This document shows, piece after piece, positions 45,022 through 54,454 of a stretch of 64,000 nt of DNA; positions within the stretch are counted from its first letter, which is position 1; every line of letters begins with the position of its first letter. The notes beneath the pieces were generated by a model. The model saw only the letters and a list, made by a program, of their open reading frames with translations. It made no database searches and was not told where the DNA came from. This DNA is from Prevotella sp. (GTDB lineage: Bacteria; Bacteroidota; Bacteroidia; Bacteroidales; Bacteroidaceae), in assembly GCA_016285075.1 (NCBI GenBank), contig JAEEQB010000014.1, forward strand, positions 22,375 to 86,374, in the 5' to 3' direction. The translations under genes were made by a program, and so were the position numbers.

Positions 45022-47013
45022 TTACCATCCAGGATTCTGTGTAAGTCCATACCCCTTCTGAATCTCAATACGAGAGACTGGGTCAAGATACCACTTGTTT
45101 GTCCAGTAGCCGGGATCCCACCAACGGCGGGCACCGTTTACAATCTGAGGCTTCTCGTATTCGAAGTCGGGCCAGGGAGTACTTGGATCCCAGCGAGTAT
45201 CGCCGTCTACCATACGGTTGCCGTTCTCATCCAGACGGTAGATTCTGATTTCATGAAGGGGCTTGGTGAAGAGATCCTGGCGCATGCGACGTACCATATC
45301 GTAAAGACGGTCGCCACACTCGGAGCCAATCTCGCAGTTGCGCTCACGCAGGATTTCATTGATCAGATTCTCCTTGTTGGAAGTCAGGTTCAATTCAGGG
45401 TTCATCTCCTCCAGGCGTCCGAGTCCCACTCGGCTGCGGACGACGTGCAAGTCGTCTAATGCTCCCTGGAGGTCACCGGTCTCAGCACGTGCTTCCGCAC
45501 GGATGAGGTACATCTCTGCCAGACGGATATAAGGAACACCGATGTACTCATCGTCATACCTGCTGCCGCCATAATAGTCGAGCAACCATTTGAACTTGCA
45601 GTAGCCCGAAGCTACGTCGTCGCTATTGTTGAAGTTGCTGTTGTTCTTCATCAGACCACCTTCCCAAGAGTCGGTGTATGACTGTCCTGCATAGTCGAAG
45701 CCAGCAGGCAGGTCGTGTCTGGGAACCAGAATGGTCTCATACAGGCGTGGGTCACGGTCTGCGAAGATGTCTACGCCCTTGGGATTCTTGCCAGGACCAT
45801 AGTTGTCCGAATAGGGGAAGTCGCGTCCGTCGGCCATTCCGAAGCATTCCATCAGCTCGTTAGTAGGAACGGCACCTCCCTGACGATAGCAGTCCAGTGC
45901 GAAGCCTCTCCAGCCCCAGCCCCATCCGCCGTCAGACAGCGTCAGTGTAGGATGGGCATCAAACAGTTTCTCATGATGGTTTGCATCATTGCGGTAGCGG
46001 TAAGCCCTACGGAAAGCTGTCCGGTAACCGGCTTCGTCATTTGACGTCGGCTGGACCAGTTGATAATAGTTGCCGTTTGATGCATTGTCCTCGAAGAATT
46101 CATTGCAATACTGCAGGCAGCGGTTCCACAGTGATGGATCCAGCTTTCCGAACCATACATGTTCCTCATTCTCCAAACCGGTCGGTTTCTTGGTGTAGGT
46201 CATATAAGGCTGGCTGTTGTTGAACAGAGGTGATGCAGCAAACATCCATACTTTTGCACGCAGTGCACGTGCGGAGGCACGTGTCAATCGACCTGACCAC
46301 TGGCCGATATCTGCATCGGGGATGTTCCAAATGTATCCGGGTTCATTAATGGCACACTGAATCAGTGAGTCGATGAACTCAACAGTCTGGAAGGCTGTGG
46401 ACCGTCCTTCCGTGAAGTTCTCTCCCACGGGGAATGCTTTCTTCACGAGGCACAGACCACCGAAGTTGCGGAAAGCATCGAAGTACCTGCTGGCCATGAT
46501 GGTATAGGCCTCACCACGCAGGCGGCTCTTCTCGTCATCGCTCATGTCGGACACACGGTCTATGTTCTCGATGATCTGCCAGCACTTACGTACTGTCTCA
46601 TAGATGGACACGCGTCCACCAGCATCGCTGTCCAGACCACTCTTCGTGGAATAAGAGAACTTACCCTGATAGTTTCCGTCTTCCGTATCCTGAGCATCTT
46701 CTGTCAGGCCTCCAGGATAGTAGCTCTGTTTGGGGCCGCCCCAACTGACGTAGCAGTGATAAGAGTCGGAAAGCACGTCAATGGGTGCACCATTCATCAT
46801 GTTTCCTGATGTGTAGGTGCAGTACAGCTGTCCGTAAGCACTCCACAGGAAATTGCGGGTATATTCTGCTTTGGAGAACACCGTGTCGATATTCACGTCG
46901 ACACCGGGGGATTTCTCAAGGAAAGCATTACCCACATTGATCTCGTCGACACATGCAGTGAAGATACTGGTAGTCATCCCCAAAGCCAATATGTAAATAA
47001 ATAACTTTTTCAT
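45022..47013 (-). CDS. SusD/RagB-family outer membrane lipoprotein (first pair)
   Basis: A 663-residue SusD homologue, larger than usual (about 500-600). Lipobox MTTSIFTACVDE, Cys21. Family features include YTRNFLWSAYGQLYC near the start, the TPR helices, RLAEMYLIRAEARAETGD and the closing block DPVSRIEIQKGYGLTQNPGW. It pairs with the first SusC, 50 bp upstream. Confidence 0.94.
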   Translation of the reverse strand: MKKLFIYILALGMTTSIFTACVDEINVGNAFLEKSPGVDVNIDTVFSKAEYTRNFLWSAYGQLYCTYTSGNMMNGAPIDVLSDSYHCYVSWGGPKQSYYPGGLTEDAQDTEDGNYQGKFSYSTKSGLDSDAGGRVSIYETVRKCWQIIENIDRVSDMSDDEKSRLRGEAYTIMASRYFDAFRNFGGLCLVKKAFPVGENFTEGRSTAFQTVEFIDSLIQCAINEPGYIWNIPDADIGQWSGRLTRASARALRAKVWMFAASPLFNNSQPYMTYTKKPTGLENEEHVWFGKLDPSLWNRCLQYCNEFFEDNASNGNYYQLVQPTSNDEAGYRTAFRRAYRYRNDANHHEKLFDAHPTLTLSDGGWGWGWRGFALDCYRQGGAVPTNELMECFGMADGRDFPYSDNYGPGKNPKGVDIFADRDPRLYETILVPRHDLPAGFDYAGQSYTDSWEGGLMKNNSNFNNSDDVASGYCKFKWLLDYYGGSRYDDEYIGVPYIRLAEMYLIRAEARAETGDLQGALDDLHVVRSRVGLGRLEEMNPELNLTSNKENLINEILRERNCEIGSECGDRLYDMVRRMRQDLFTKPLHEIRIYRLDENGNRMVDGDTRWDPSTPWPDFEYEKPQIVNGARRWWDPGYWTNKWYLDPVSRIEIQKGYGLTQNPGW

Positions 47014-47063
47014 AATCTTAATCGTTCATCATTTATGATTTATCATTTAGGCCGATGGCTGCC

Positions 47064-50000
47064 TTAGAAGTTCACTTGCAGTCCAAAGTTATATACACGT
47101 GTCATAGGATAACGTACGCCGAAGTCAAGTCCTGAACCAGGAGCCTCGGGGTCGTTACCCTTGAAGTCTGCGAATGTCAGCAGGTTCTGACCAGAGGCAT
47201 AGATCCTGATGTAGTTGAGCAGTGGTAACCATGTGGGCTTGTTGAAGGTGTAGCCCATCTCCAGGTTCTTCAGGCGTACATATTTAGAGTCGATAATCCA
47301 CGCCTGTGAATCACGGTTGTTGTGAACGCGGTTGGTGAACGAGATACGGGGCAGGATGGCTCCGGGATTGTCTTCTGTCCAAGAGTTGTCGGCAACCCAC
47401 TGTGCCAGTGCCGAAGTGTTTGTAGAGCCGAACTGGTCGCGGAAGTATCCGTTCAGAGCACGGCTTGTATTATCAGCACCTACCCAAAGCATAGAGAAGT
47501 CGAAGCCCTTCCAGTTCAGATTGGCATTGACTGACCAGGTGATTTCCGGGTTGTCTGTATAGCCGAGGGGCTTCTGGTCGTTCTGGTCGATAATGCCGTC
47601 ACCATTCAGGTCAACGTAGACTGCGTCACCATATTTCAGATCGATGTTCTGATCGGGCATATCTGTACCGAATTTTGCTTTATACCGATCCTCGGTGCCT
47701 TTCTGATAGAACTCGAACAGGTCATATCCGAAGCGTTGTCCTACGGGCAGTCCCGTGCGGCTCAGATAATCATACATGGGCGGTACCTCAAGCATTTCTA
47801 TCACCTTGTTCCTGGCGAAGGCAATGCTGGGGCTGATGCTATAGCGGAAATCTCTCAGTTTCTCAGCCCATTTCAAGGATAGCTCATAACCGTGATTCTT
47901 CACGCGACCCTCGTTGACGTAGCTTGAACGGAGGCTGGTTACAGCAGGAAGCATAGAGGCGTTCGACACCAGGATGTCCTTGCGGTCTTCCCAGAAGAGG
48001 TCGAGGTTGACGGTCAGTTTGTCCTTGATGAAGGTAGCATCTAGACCGACGTTGATTTTCGTAGCCGTTTCCCACGTAACGTTCGGGTTACCGGCAGTCA
48101 GCTCTTTCACAGCCTGTAGCCAGGTTCCGCTTGTACCAAAGTTTGCGCCTCGCTTCTGGGGGTTGACCGTTGTTGCTCCCTGATAGAACTGCCAGGCACC
48201 AGGCAGATAGAGGAATCGTGCGCCATTGGTGTTGTCGTTACCGACCTTGCCCCACGAACCGCGCAGTTTCAAATAGCCTATGTATTTCTTGATAGGTTCC
48301 CAGAACTTTTCGTTAGAAGGTATCCAACCGACAGAGAACGAAGGGAATGTACCGTAGCGTTTACCCTCGGCGAAGTTCTCCGAACCGTTGTAACCGATGT
48401 TGAAGTCCACCATATAGCGTGTGTCATAGTCGTATGTCACACGTCCTACGAGACCTACATAGCCCTTCGGTATCGAACGATAGAGGCTTCCGTCGGAATC
48501 CCACGGGTAATATGTCTTACTCTGATTATAGAGTACCAGTGCGCCTACGTTGTGTGCACCGAACTTGCGGGCGTAGTTGAAACTGGCTTCAGCATACCAG
48601 TTGCGGTTTCCCCAGCGGCTCTCGTTGTAAGGTATCGGCCAGGTGATGTTCTCCTTACGGAGCACCTCTTTGCCGTCGACGATTGTTGCCACATAGGTGA
48701 CACCAGTTCCATATCCGTTCTGGCGGTTCTTCTGGGCTGTGTAGTCGGTGTTGTATGAACCTTTGATCTTGAAGTCCAGACCTGGTGTGAGGAAACTCAT
48801 GTCGAGTTTGTACTGGAGGTCGAGGTTCAGCACGTTGGTGCTCTCGTTCACATATCCTAAGTCATAATAGTTGGAAAGTGCATCACGGTCGAAGGGACCT
48901 ACGATGTTGACGTCGGAAACGATGTGGCGGCCTTGGTCGTCAACGCCGATACCGGCATAGGGAGTAGCACCCTGCAGGTAGCGGAAGATGAATCCCTCGC
49001 CACCACCCATGGTAGTGCGGTTCTGTACGCGTCCTCCCAGTGTCAGTGCCAGCTGGCTGTACTTGGAAACGTTGATGTCGAGGTTGGCACGATAGTTGAA
49101 ACGGTTGTATTTGAAGGTCTCATCATCGTTCTTCGAGAAGGTCTTGAAGAGCGAGTTCTGATTCAGGAAACCTGCAGAAACGAAGTATCTCACCTTATCA
49201 GTACCTCCGTTCACATTCACGTTTACCTGCTCCTGCCAGGCTGCATCGTTCATCATGTAGTCTATCCAGTCGGTATTGGGGAATGTGACAGGCATGTCGC
49301 CAGTACGGAAATGCTCCATCACATCTTGGCTGAAGCGGATGCCGGTATCGCTGTATGGCGTATAGTCGGCAATGGTGGCAGAACCTGGCCACTGTTCCAT
49401 AGGCAGAGCATCTGTGATAGCTGTGTAGTTCCACATCTTTCCATAAGTATAGGAATCGGCGAAATCTACGAATTTGGAAATCTGCTGGATGGCCGAACTA
49501 GCCGAAACGGTCACAGAGGCCTTGCCCGGGGTACCGCGCTTCGTAGTGACGAGAATCACACCATTGGCGCCTCGCACACCGAATACGGCTGTTGCAGAGG
49601 CATCCTTCAGGATGGAGATGTCCTCAATCTCGTTGGGGTCGAGCTGTCCGAAGGGACGTTCCACACCGTCGACGAGCACCAGTGGCTCAGCACTGTTCAA
49701 CGAGCCTGTACCACGCACGCGAATAACGGGCTCATCGGCACCAGGCATACCTGAGGGCTGCACCACCGACATACCCGGCAGCTTTCCCTGCAGGGCGTTT
49801 GCCACACTGGCCACAGGCGCCTTTAGCAGTTCTTCACCGCCTAGGGCAGAGACGGCACCCGTAATGGTTACCTTCTTCTGCTGTCCGTAGGCAATCACCA
49901 CCACCTCTTCCAGTGTCTGGGTGTCGGGCTGCAGACTGACGTTAATGACTCGTCCTTGTACCCGTCGTTGCTGGGAAAGATAGCCCACATACGAGAACTC

Positions 50001-50225
50001 GAGTGTTGCGCCCTGGGCGACTGAAGCGATGCGGTAGTGGCCGTTGAGGTCGGTGACACCACCTGATCCCTGGCCTTTTACGACGACCGACACACCAATC
50101 AGGGGCTCGCCCGTCTCGTCGGTCACAGTACCTTCCACCGTCAGATTCTGGGCAAACACCACATTGGGCATTAGGCAAAACAATGCCAAGATGCCTAATA
50201 GATAACATTTACTTTTTTTCATCAT
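47064..50225 (-). CDS. SusC/RagA-family TonB-dependent transporter (first pair)
   Basis: A 1053-residue outer membrane transporter with signal peptide (LLGILALFCLMPNVVFAQ), a carboxypeptidase D regulatory-like domain (about 28-100; GTVTDETGEPLIGVSVVVKG), a TonB-box-like stretch (TLEEVVVIAYG), plug domain with GKLPGMSVVQPSGMPGADEP and ISILKDASATAVFGVRGANGVILVTTKRG, and a beta-barrel ending in YNFGLQVNF. It imports oligosaccharides produced at the surface. It is the first gene of the five-gene minus-strand operon and is divergent from the hybrid regulator. The ATG at 50222 is an equivalent start. Confidence 0.96.
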   Translation of the reverse strand: MMKKSKCYLLGILALFCLMPNVVFAQNLTVEGTVTDETGEPLIGVSVVVKGQGSGGVTDLNGHYRIASVAQGATLEFSYVGYLSQQRRVQGRVINVSLQPDTQTLEEVVVIAYGQQKKVTITGAVSALGGEELLKAPVASVANALQGKLPGMSVVQPSGMPGADEPVIRVRGTGSLNSAEPLVLVDGVERPFGQLDPNEIEDISILKDASATAVFGVRGANGVILVTTKRGTPGKASVTVSASSAIQQISKFVDFADSYTYGKMWNYTAITDALPMEQWPGSATIADYTPYSDTGIRFSQDVMEHFRTGDMPVTFPNTDWIDYMMNDAAWQEQVNVNVNGGTDKVRYFVSAGFLNQNSLFKTFSKNDDETFKYNRFNYRANLDINVSKYSQLALTLGGRVQNRTTMGGGEGFIFRYLQGATPYAGIGVDDQGRHIVSDVNIVGPFDRDALSNYYDLGYVNESTNVLNLDLQYKLDMSFLTPGLDFKIKGSYNTDYTAQKNRQNGYGTGVTYVATIVDGKEVLRKENITWPIPYNESRWGNRNWYAEASFNYARKFGAHNVGALVLYNQSKTYYPWDSDGSLYRSIPKGYVGLVGRVTYDYDTRYMVDFNIGYNGSENFAEGKRYGTFPSFSVGWIPSNEKFWEPIKKYIGYLKLRGSWGKVGNDNTNGARFLYLPGAWQFYQGATTVNPQKRGANFGTSGTWLQAVKELTAGNPNVTWETATKINVGLDATFIKDKLTVNLDLFWEDRKDILVSNASMLPAVTSLRSSYVNEGRVKNHGYELSLKWAEKLRDFRYSISPSIAFARNKVIEMLEVPPMYDYLSRTGLPVGQRFGYDLFEFYQKGTEDRYKAKFGTDMPDQNIDLKYGDAVYVDLNGDGIIDQNDQKPLGYTDNPEITWSVNANLNWKGFDFSMLWVGADNTSRALNGYFRDQFGSTNTSALAQWVADNSWTEDNPGAILPRISFTNRVHNNRDSQAWIIDSKYVRLKNLEMGYTFNKPTWLPLLNYIRIYASGQNLLTFADFKGNDPEAPGSGLDFGVRYPMTRVYNFGLQVNF

Positions 50226-50274
50226 CTGGTTATTGAATTAGTGATAATAATGATTTTCATGCTAGGTTTGACTG

Positions 50275-50282
50275 CAAAGTTA
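50275..50282 (-). promoter_or_regulatory. -7 promoter element of the SusCDCD operon
   Basis: TAACTTTG on the minus strand, 49 nt before the SusC ATG. No TTTG lies at the right distance upstream, which fits a promoter that needs the hybrid regulator as activator. The interval to the regulator gene (50226-50463) holds both promoters. Confidence 0.6.
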
Positions 50283-50450
50283 GTGAATGAACGCGACAGA
50301 CGCCGAATAGGACGGTATCCGATGCTGTCCGTATTGTATCTTTGATACATTTCGGATAGAATTAGAACCATTACGGAGAGTAAAAGTTAAAAATGTCTAT
50401 CATCCATTAACTTATTGTGCATGATTAGTCATCAATCGTTATTTTTTTTA

Positions 50451-50458
50451 TATATTTG
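50451..50458 (+). promoter_or_regulatory. -7 promoter element of the hybrid regulator gene
   Basis: TATATTTG ends only 5 nt before the ATG at 50464. The transcript would begin at or next to the start codon. Confidence 0.55.
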
Positions 50459-50463
50459 CATCG

Positions 50464-53400
50464 ATGATACACAAAAACCTTCAACTACGGATATTCTGCA
50501 CTCTGACAGCATTGCTGTGGGTGAATGTAGCTTTGTCTATGGCGGAACGAGGTCGTTGGCTCTTCAACACTGTGGATGTGAAGCAAGGGCTTGCCGACAA
50601 CTTCGTTCGCGACGTGACGATGGACAGCGATGGCTACATCTGGCTGTCGACCATCAACGGCCTGAGCCGGTACGACGGCTACCGCATGCTGAACTTCCAG
50701 CCTCAGCAGTACGGCGGGGTTTCGGGCGATGTGACGAAAGTATGTCAGACGGCCGACGGAACACTGTGGATGCTATGCTCGGGCGAGCTGCTTACTTACC
50801 GTCGTTCCACGCAGACGTGGCAAAAGGACGGTGCAGAACGGCTGCAGTCGATGGGTGTTGAGGGAAGGGGAGTGAGACAGTTCTATGTTGATGATGATGG
50901 TGGGATGTGGGTTGCAACCGATCGGGGGCTGTGGCATCAGAACTTCCACCACACCGAGGGTGGGGGACTGTCACATGCTACAGCTTTGCGCAGTGGGACA
51001 GGTATGAATCACATCCTTCACATCATAGGCAGGAACGGTACGGTACTTGTCATTACCAACGATTATAATATATATAAGGTATGTGACGACCATCGGCTGT
51101 CGCTGCTGACGCAACATCCGAAGCCGCTGACCGAAAGCCGCGACAGCCGCGTTATGATTGACAGCCGCATGAACCTGTGGCTCTACTACGCAAACTCTCC
51201 TGTTGGTTCGTTGTGGACATATTCCCTGGTGAGTGGACATTGGTCTCATCCTACGGCACTGAGCAGTATGGACGCTAGCGATGTGGTGGATGCTATAGCC
51301 GAAGACAGCGAAGGCAGGCTTTGGGTCGGAACAGCCAATCGTGGTATCTGTGTGGTAGATTGGCACGGACGCAAGGACGTGACAAGTGCATTCGGTACAA
51401 CACGGAGCCATATCTACTGCCTTTATGCCGATCGTAACAATACAATGTGGGTGGGCTCTGCCAAGCTAGGTGCTGCCTATACCGACATCAATTCCCAGCA
51501 GTTTGAACACATCACCACAGACGGGTTTGAGGATGTCAGTGCTCTGATGGAAGACGGAGCGGGTAACCTCTGGATAGGTTTTGACGGCGAGGGTATTATG
51601 GTAAAGGGGAAGGGTGCCAATGACCATTTCTCGCTTAGTCAGGGACGTCTGCCCTCTGACAATGTCACAGCCCTTGCTGCCGATGGCCAGGGAAATATGC
51701 TGGTAGGCACCTATGGCGGCGGTATTGCACGTCTGAGCGGCAACAGGTTCGTGCCGCTCTATCCTGAATACGATCTGACGCGCTATGTGAAGGCCATCAC
51801 CGCCGACCGGCACGGTGCCCTCTGGGTGGCTACGGTCGACAAGGGTGTAGTTCATATTGCCGATGAACGGTTCACCAATTATAATGCAAACAACTCTCCC
51901 CTTCGCTCTGACGGTATCATCTGTCTGGCCTACGATGCTACTGGCGACCGTCTTTACATCGGCACGTCCGTAGGTCTTGCTGTCTACGATTGTACACGGG
52001 GAACGTTTATCACGGATGATCAGCTGGACAGTCTGAAAAACATCAATGTGACAGCTCTTTTGGTCGACGATGATGATCGTTTGTGGATAGGCAGCCGCGA
52101 CGGGCTGTGGGTGAAGGGGCGCGGTACTACCGACAGCCCGCAGAACGCAGGGAGCCTGTTGCGCCACCTCACCACAGAGCAGGGACTCACCAATAAGGTG
52201 GTTAGGGCGCTGGCCAAAAGCGGTGAATACGTCTGGGCCAGCACCGACAACGGCCTCACCTGCATCAGCCTCCAGAACGGTGAGCTGAAGTGCCGTCCGT
52301 ACTTCGACTCCGACGGACTGCAGGGTATTGTCTTCTCCAACAATGCCGCATTGACCACTCGCGACGGAAGGGTGCTTCTGGGCAGTATGACGGGTTATGT
52401 CAGCATAGCTGCCAGCACTCATGAGGCCATAAGCCGTAGGGATGCCAATTTTCCTGACCTGCATGTGACCTTCACCGAGTTCCGTATCAACGGAAATCCT
52501 GTAGTGAAGTCATTGGATGATTTTACGATCGACTACGGCGAACGGCTCGGCGTGAGCTTATCAGTGATGATGCCCGCATTAAGCCACAAAGTACGCTATC
52601 TGTACCGTTTCAAGGGTGAGAAAGAGTGGATGCGGACGCCCAGCAACATGCTCTACTTCACGTCGCTGATGCCAGGCACTCATGTGCTGCAGGTGAAAGC
52701 CGAACTGCCGGGGATGATGGTGACCGAGGTGAACGAACTGTCGTTCAGGGTGCTGCCGCCGGTATGGTTGTCCAAATGGGCCATCCTCTGCTATCTTCTG
52801 CTGATAGGTGCTGTCGTATGGGGCATCTGGCGCGCCTTGCGACGTCGCCAGCGTAGCGAGGTGGCCATGAAGCAGATGGAGGTCAACCTGAGGAAATACG
52901 AGGTGGACGAGGACAAGATACGGTTCTTCACCAACATCAGCCACGACCTGAAAACGCCGTTGACGCTTGTCGTAGCTCCCCTAGAGAAGATTCGTGAGCA
53001 CAACCTGCCCGATGCCATCCGCACCGAAATCGATGTGGCCTGGCGCAATGCACGCCAGCTCTACGACCTTGTGCTTGAACTGCTCGATTTCCGCCGTCTC
53101 GATGTGGGCAAAGAGAAGTTGAACTTGAGTCACGGCGACCTCGTGGGCTTTGTACGGCAGACCGCACAGTCTTTTGCTTACTATACCACCGGCAAGCGTG
53201 TTGACTTGCAGTTCGACCTGCCTGCTACTGCCATTGAGACGCAGTTCGATGAGAACAAGATGCGGAGAATCATCACTAACCTCCTGTCCAATGCCTACAA
53301 ATACAATATCGACGGGGGGAGTGTCACTGTCAGGTTGAGTGAAGAGCCTTCCGCCATACACCTCAGCATTGCCGATACGGGTATCGGTGTGAAGGACAAG

Positions 53401-54378
53401 CATCATATCTTCGACCGCTTTGTGCAGGAGACCCACGGGCAAGAACAGGAAGGCAGCGGACTGGGACTGCACATTGTCCGACAGTATGTCGACATGATGG
53501 GCGGCAGCATCACCGTCACCGACAACCAGCCTCGCGGCACCGTCTTCGAGGTCGCCCTGCCCAAAGCAGAATCCAAGACCGATGAACAGGCAAATGAAAC
53601 AACGGCGGACAACACACCTACGAAACCCACCGTTCTCGTGGTTGAGGATAACAGCGAAGCCCGTCTCTTCTTGCAGCGAAGCCTTGACGATGAGTATCGT
53701 GTGCTGCTTGCTGCCAACGGCAAAGAGGCGCTTGAACAGCTGGGGAAGGCAGGAAATGTGAGCATCATCGTCAGCGATGTGATGATGCCCGTGATGGACG
53801 GTATGGAACTTGTCCGTCAGATACGCAAGAACATCCGTTTTTCCCACATCCCCGTAATCCTGCTCACTGCCAAGAGCAGCGAGGAAGACATTGTAGCCGG
53901 ACTGCAGGAGGGCGTTGCCGACTATCTGACGAAACCCTACAGCCTCGCTGTCCTGCGCCTGCGCATCAAGAAAGTCCTCGAGTGGACGCAGCATGTACAT
54001 GAGCAGGTGGCTACGGGCATCGAGATCCAGCCCAGTGAAATCACCGTCAGTTCGCTCGACGAGGAATTCATCGGGCACGTCATTGCCGAAGTTGAAGCCA
54101 ACATCAGCGACTCCAACTACTCGGTGGTTCAGCTCAGTGCGGCTGTCGGTATGACCCGTGGAACGCTCTACAAAAAGCTGATGGCCATTGTCGGCAAGTC
54201 GCCTGTAGAGTTCATCCGCATTGTCCGCATCAAACGGGGTAAGAACCTGCTAGACCAGGGGCGTACCAATGTGTCGGAAGTGGCTGATAAAGTGGGTTTC
54301 TCGCCAAAGATGTTCGCCCATTATTTCAAGGAGATGTATGGTGAGTCACCGTCAGAGTACCTGAAGAAACAGAAGTGA
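50464..54378 (+). CDS. Hybrid two-component system regulator (HTCS) of the PUL
   Basis: A 1304-residue one-protein two-component system. A signal/anchor helix (residues about 8-26) precedes a periplasmic sensor made of two seven-bladed propellers of Reg_prop repeats (about 30-690; repeats such as GLADNFVRDVTMDSDGYIWL) and a Y_Y_Y domain (about 690-760). A membrane helix follows (about 770-790), then HisKA with His in NISHDLKTPLTLV (about 826), an ATPase domain (NLLSNAYKYN, ADTGIGV, GSGLGLHIV), a receiver domain with the phospho-Asp in SDVMMPVMDG (about 1103) and an AraC-type helix-turn-helix (about 1220-1304). HTCS proteins bind an oligosaccharide in the periplasm and activate the adjacent susC promoter. 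All catalytic elements are present. Confidence 0.97.
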   Translation: MIHKNLQLRIFCTLTALLWVNVALSMAERGRWLFNTVDVKQGLADNFVRDVTMDSDGYIWLSTINGLSRYDGYRMLNFQPQQYGGVSGDVTKVCQTADGTLWMLCSGELLTYRRSTQTWQKDGAERLQSMGVEGRGVRQFYVDDDGGMWVATDRGLWHQNFHHTEGGGLSHATALRSGTGMNHILHIIGRNGTVLVITNDYNIYKVCDDHRLSLLTQHPKPLTESRDSRVMIDSRMNLWLYYANSPVGSLWTYSLVSGHWSHPTALSSMDASDVVDAIAEDSEGRLWVGTANRGICVVDWHGRKDVTSAFGTTRSHIYCLYADRNNTMWVGSAKLGAAYTDINSQQFEHITTDGFEDVSALMEDGAGNLWIGFDGEGIMVKGKGANDHFSLSQGRLPSDNVTALAADGQGNMLVGTYGGGIARLSGNRFVPLYPEYDLTRYVKAITADRHGALWVATVDKGVVHIADERFTNYNANNSPLRSDGIICLAYDATGDRLYIGTSVGLAVYDCTRGTFITDDQLDSLKNINVTALLVDDDDRLWIGSRDGLWVKGRGTTDSPQNAGSLLRHLTTEQGLTNKVVRALAKSGEYVWASTDNGLTCISLQNGELKCRPYFDSDGLQGIVFSNNAALTTRDGRVLLGSMTGYVSIAASTHEAISRRDANFPDLHVTFTEFRINGNPVVKSLDDFTIDYGERLGVSLSVMMPALSHKVRYLYRFKGEKEWMRTPSNMLYFTSLMPGTHVLQVKAELPGMMVTEVNELSFRVLPPVWLSKWAILCYLLLIGAVVWGIWRALRRRQRSEVAMKQMEVNLRKYEVDEDKIRFFTNISHDLKTPLTLVVAPLEKIREHNLPDAIRTEIDVAWRNARQLYDLVLELLDFRRLDVGKEKLNLSHGDLVGFVRQTAQSFAYYTTGKRVDLQFDLPATAIETQFDENKMRRIITNLLSNAYKYNIDGGSVTVRLSEEPSAIHLSIADTGIGVKDKHHIFDRFVQETHGQEQEGSGLGLHIVRQYVDMMGGSITVTDNQPRGTVFEVALPKAESKTDEQANETTADNTPTKPTVLVVEDNSEARLFLQRSLDDEYRVLLAANGKEALEQLGKAGNVSIIVSDVMMPVMDGMELVRQIRKNIRFSHIPVILLTAKSSEEDIVAGLQEGVADYLTKPYSLAVLRLRIKKVLEWTQHVHEQVATGIEIQPSEITVSSLDEEFIGHVIAEVEANISDSNYSVVQLSAAVGMTRGTLYKKLMAIVGKSPVEFIRIVRIKRGKNLLDQGRTNVSEVADKVGFSPKMFAHYFKEMYGESPSEYLKKQK

Positions 54379-54454
54379 CTCGTTTGTCCTGGTTCTTCCG
54401 CATAGCTATGTCGGATCAGGCTATTGCAACGCTAAACCATAAAGATTTAACAAT

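Noticed and set aside
52981..54078. A 365-codon minus-strand open frame
   Set aside because: Antisense to the kinase and receiver domains of the hybrid regulator, with no recognisable domain.
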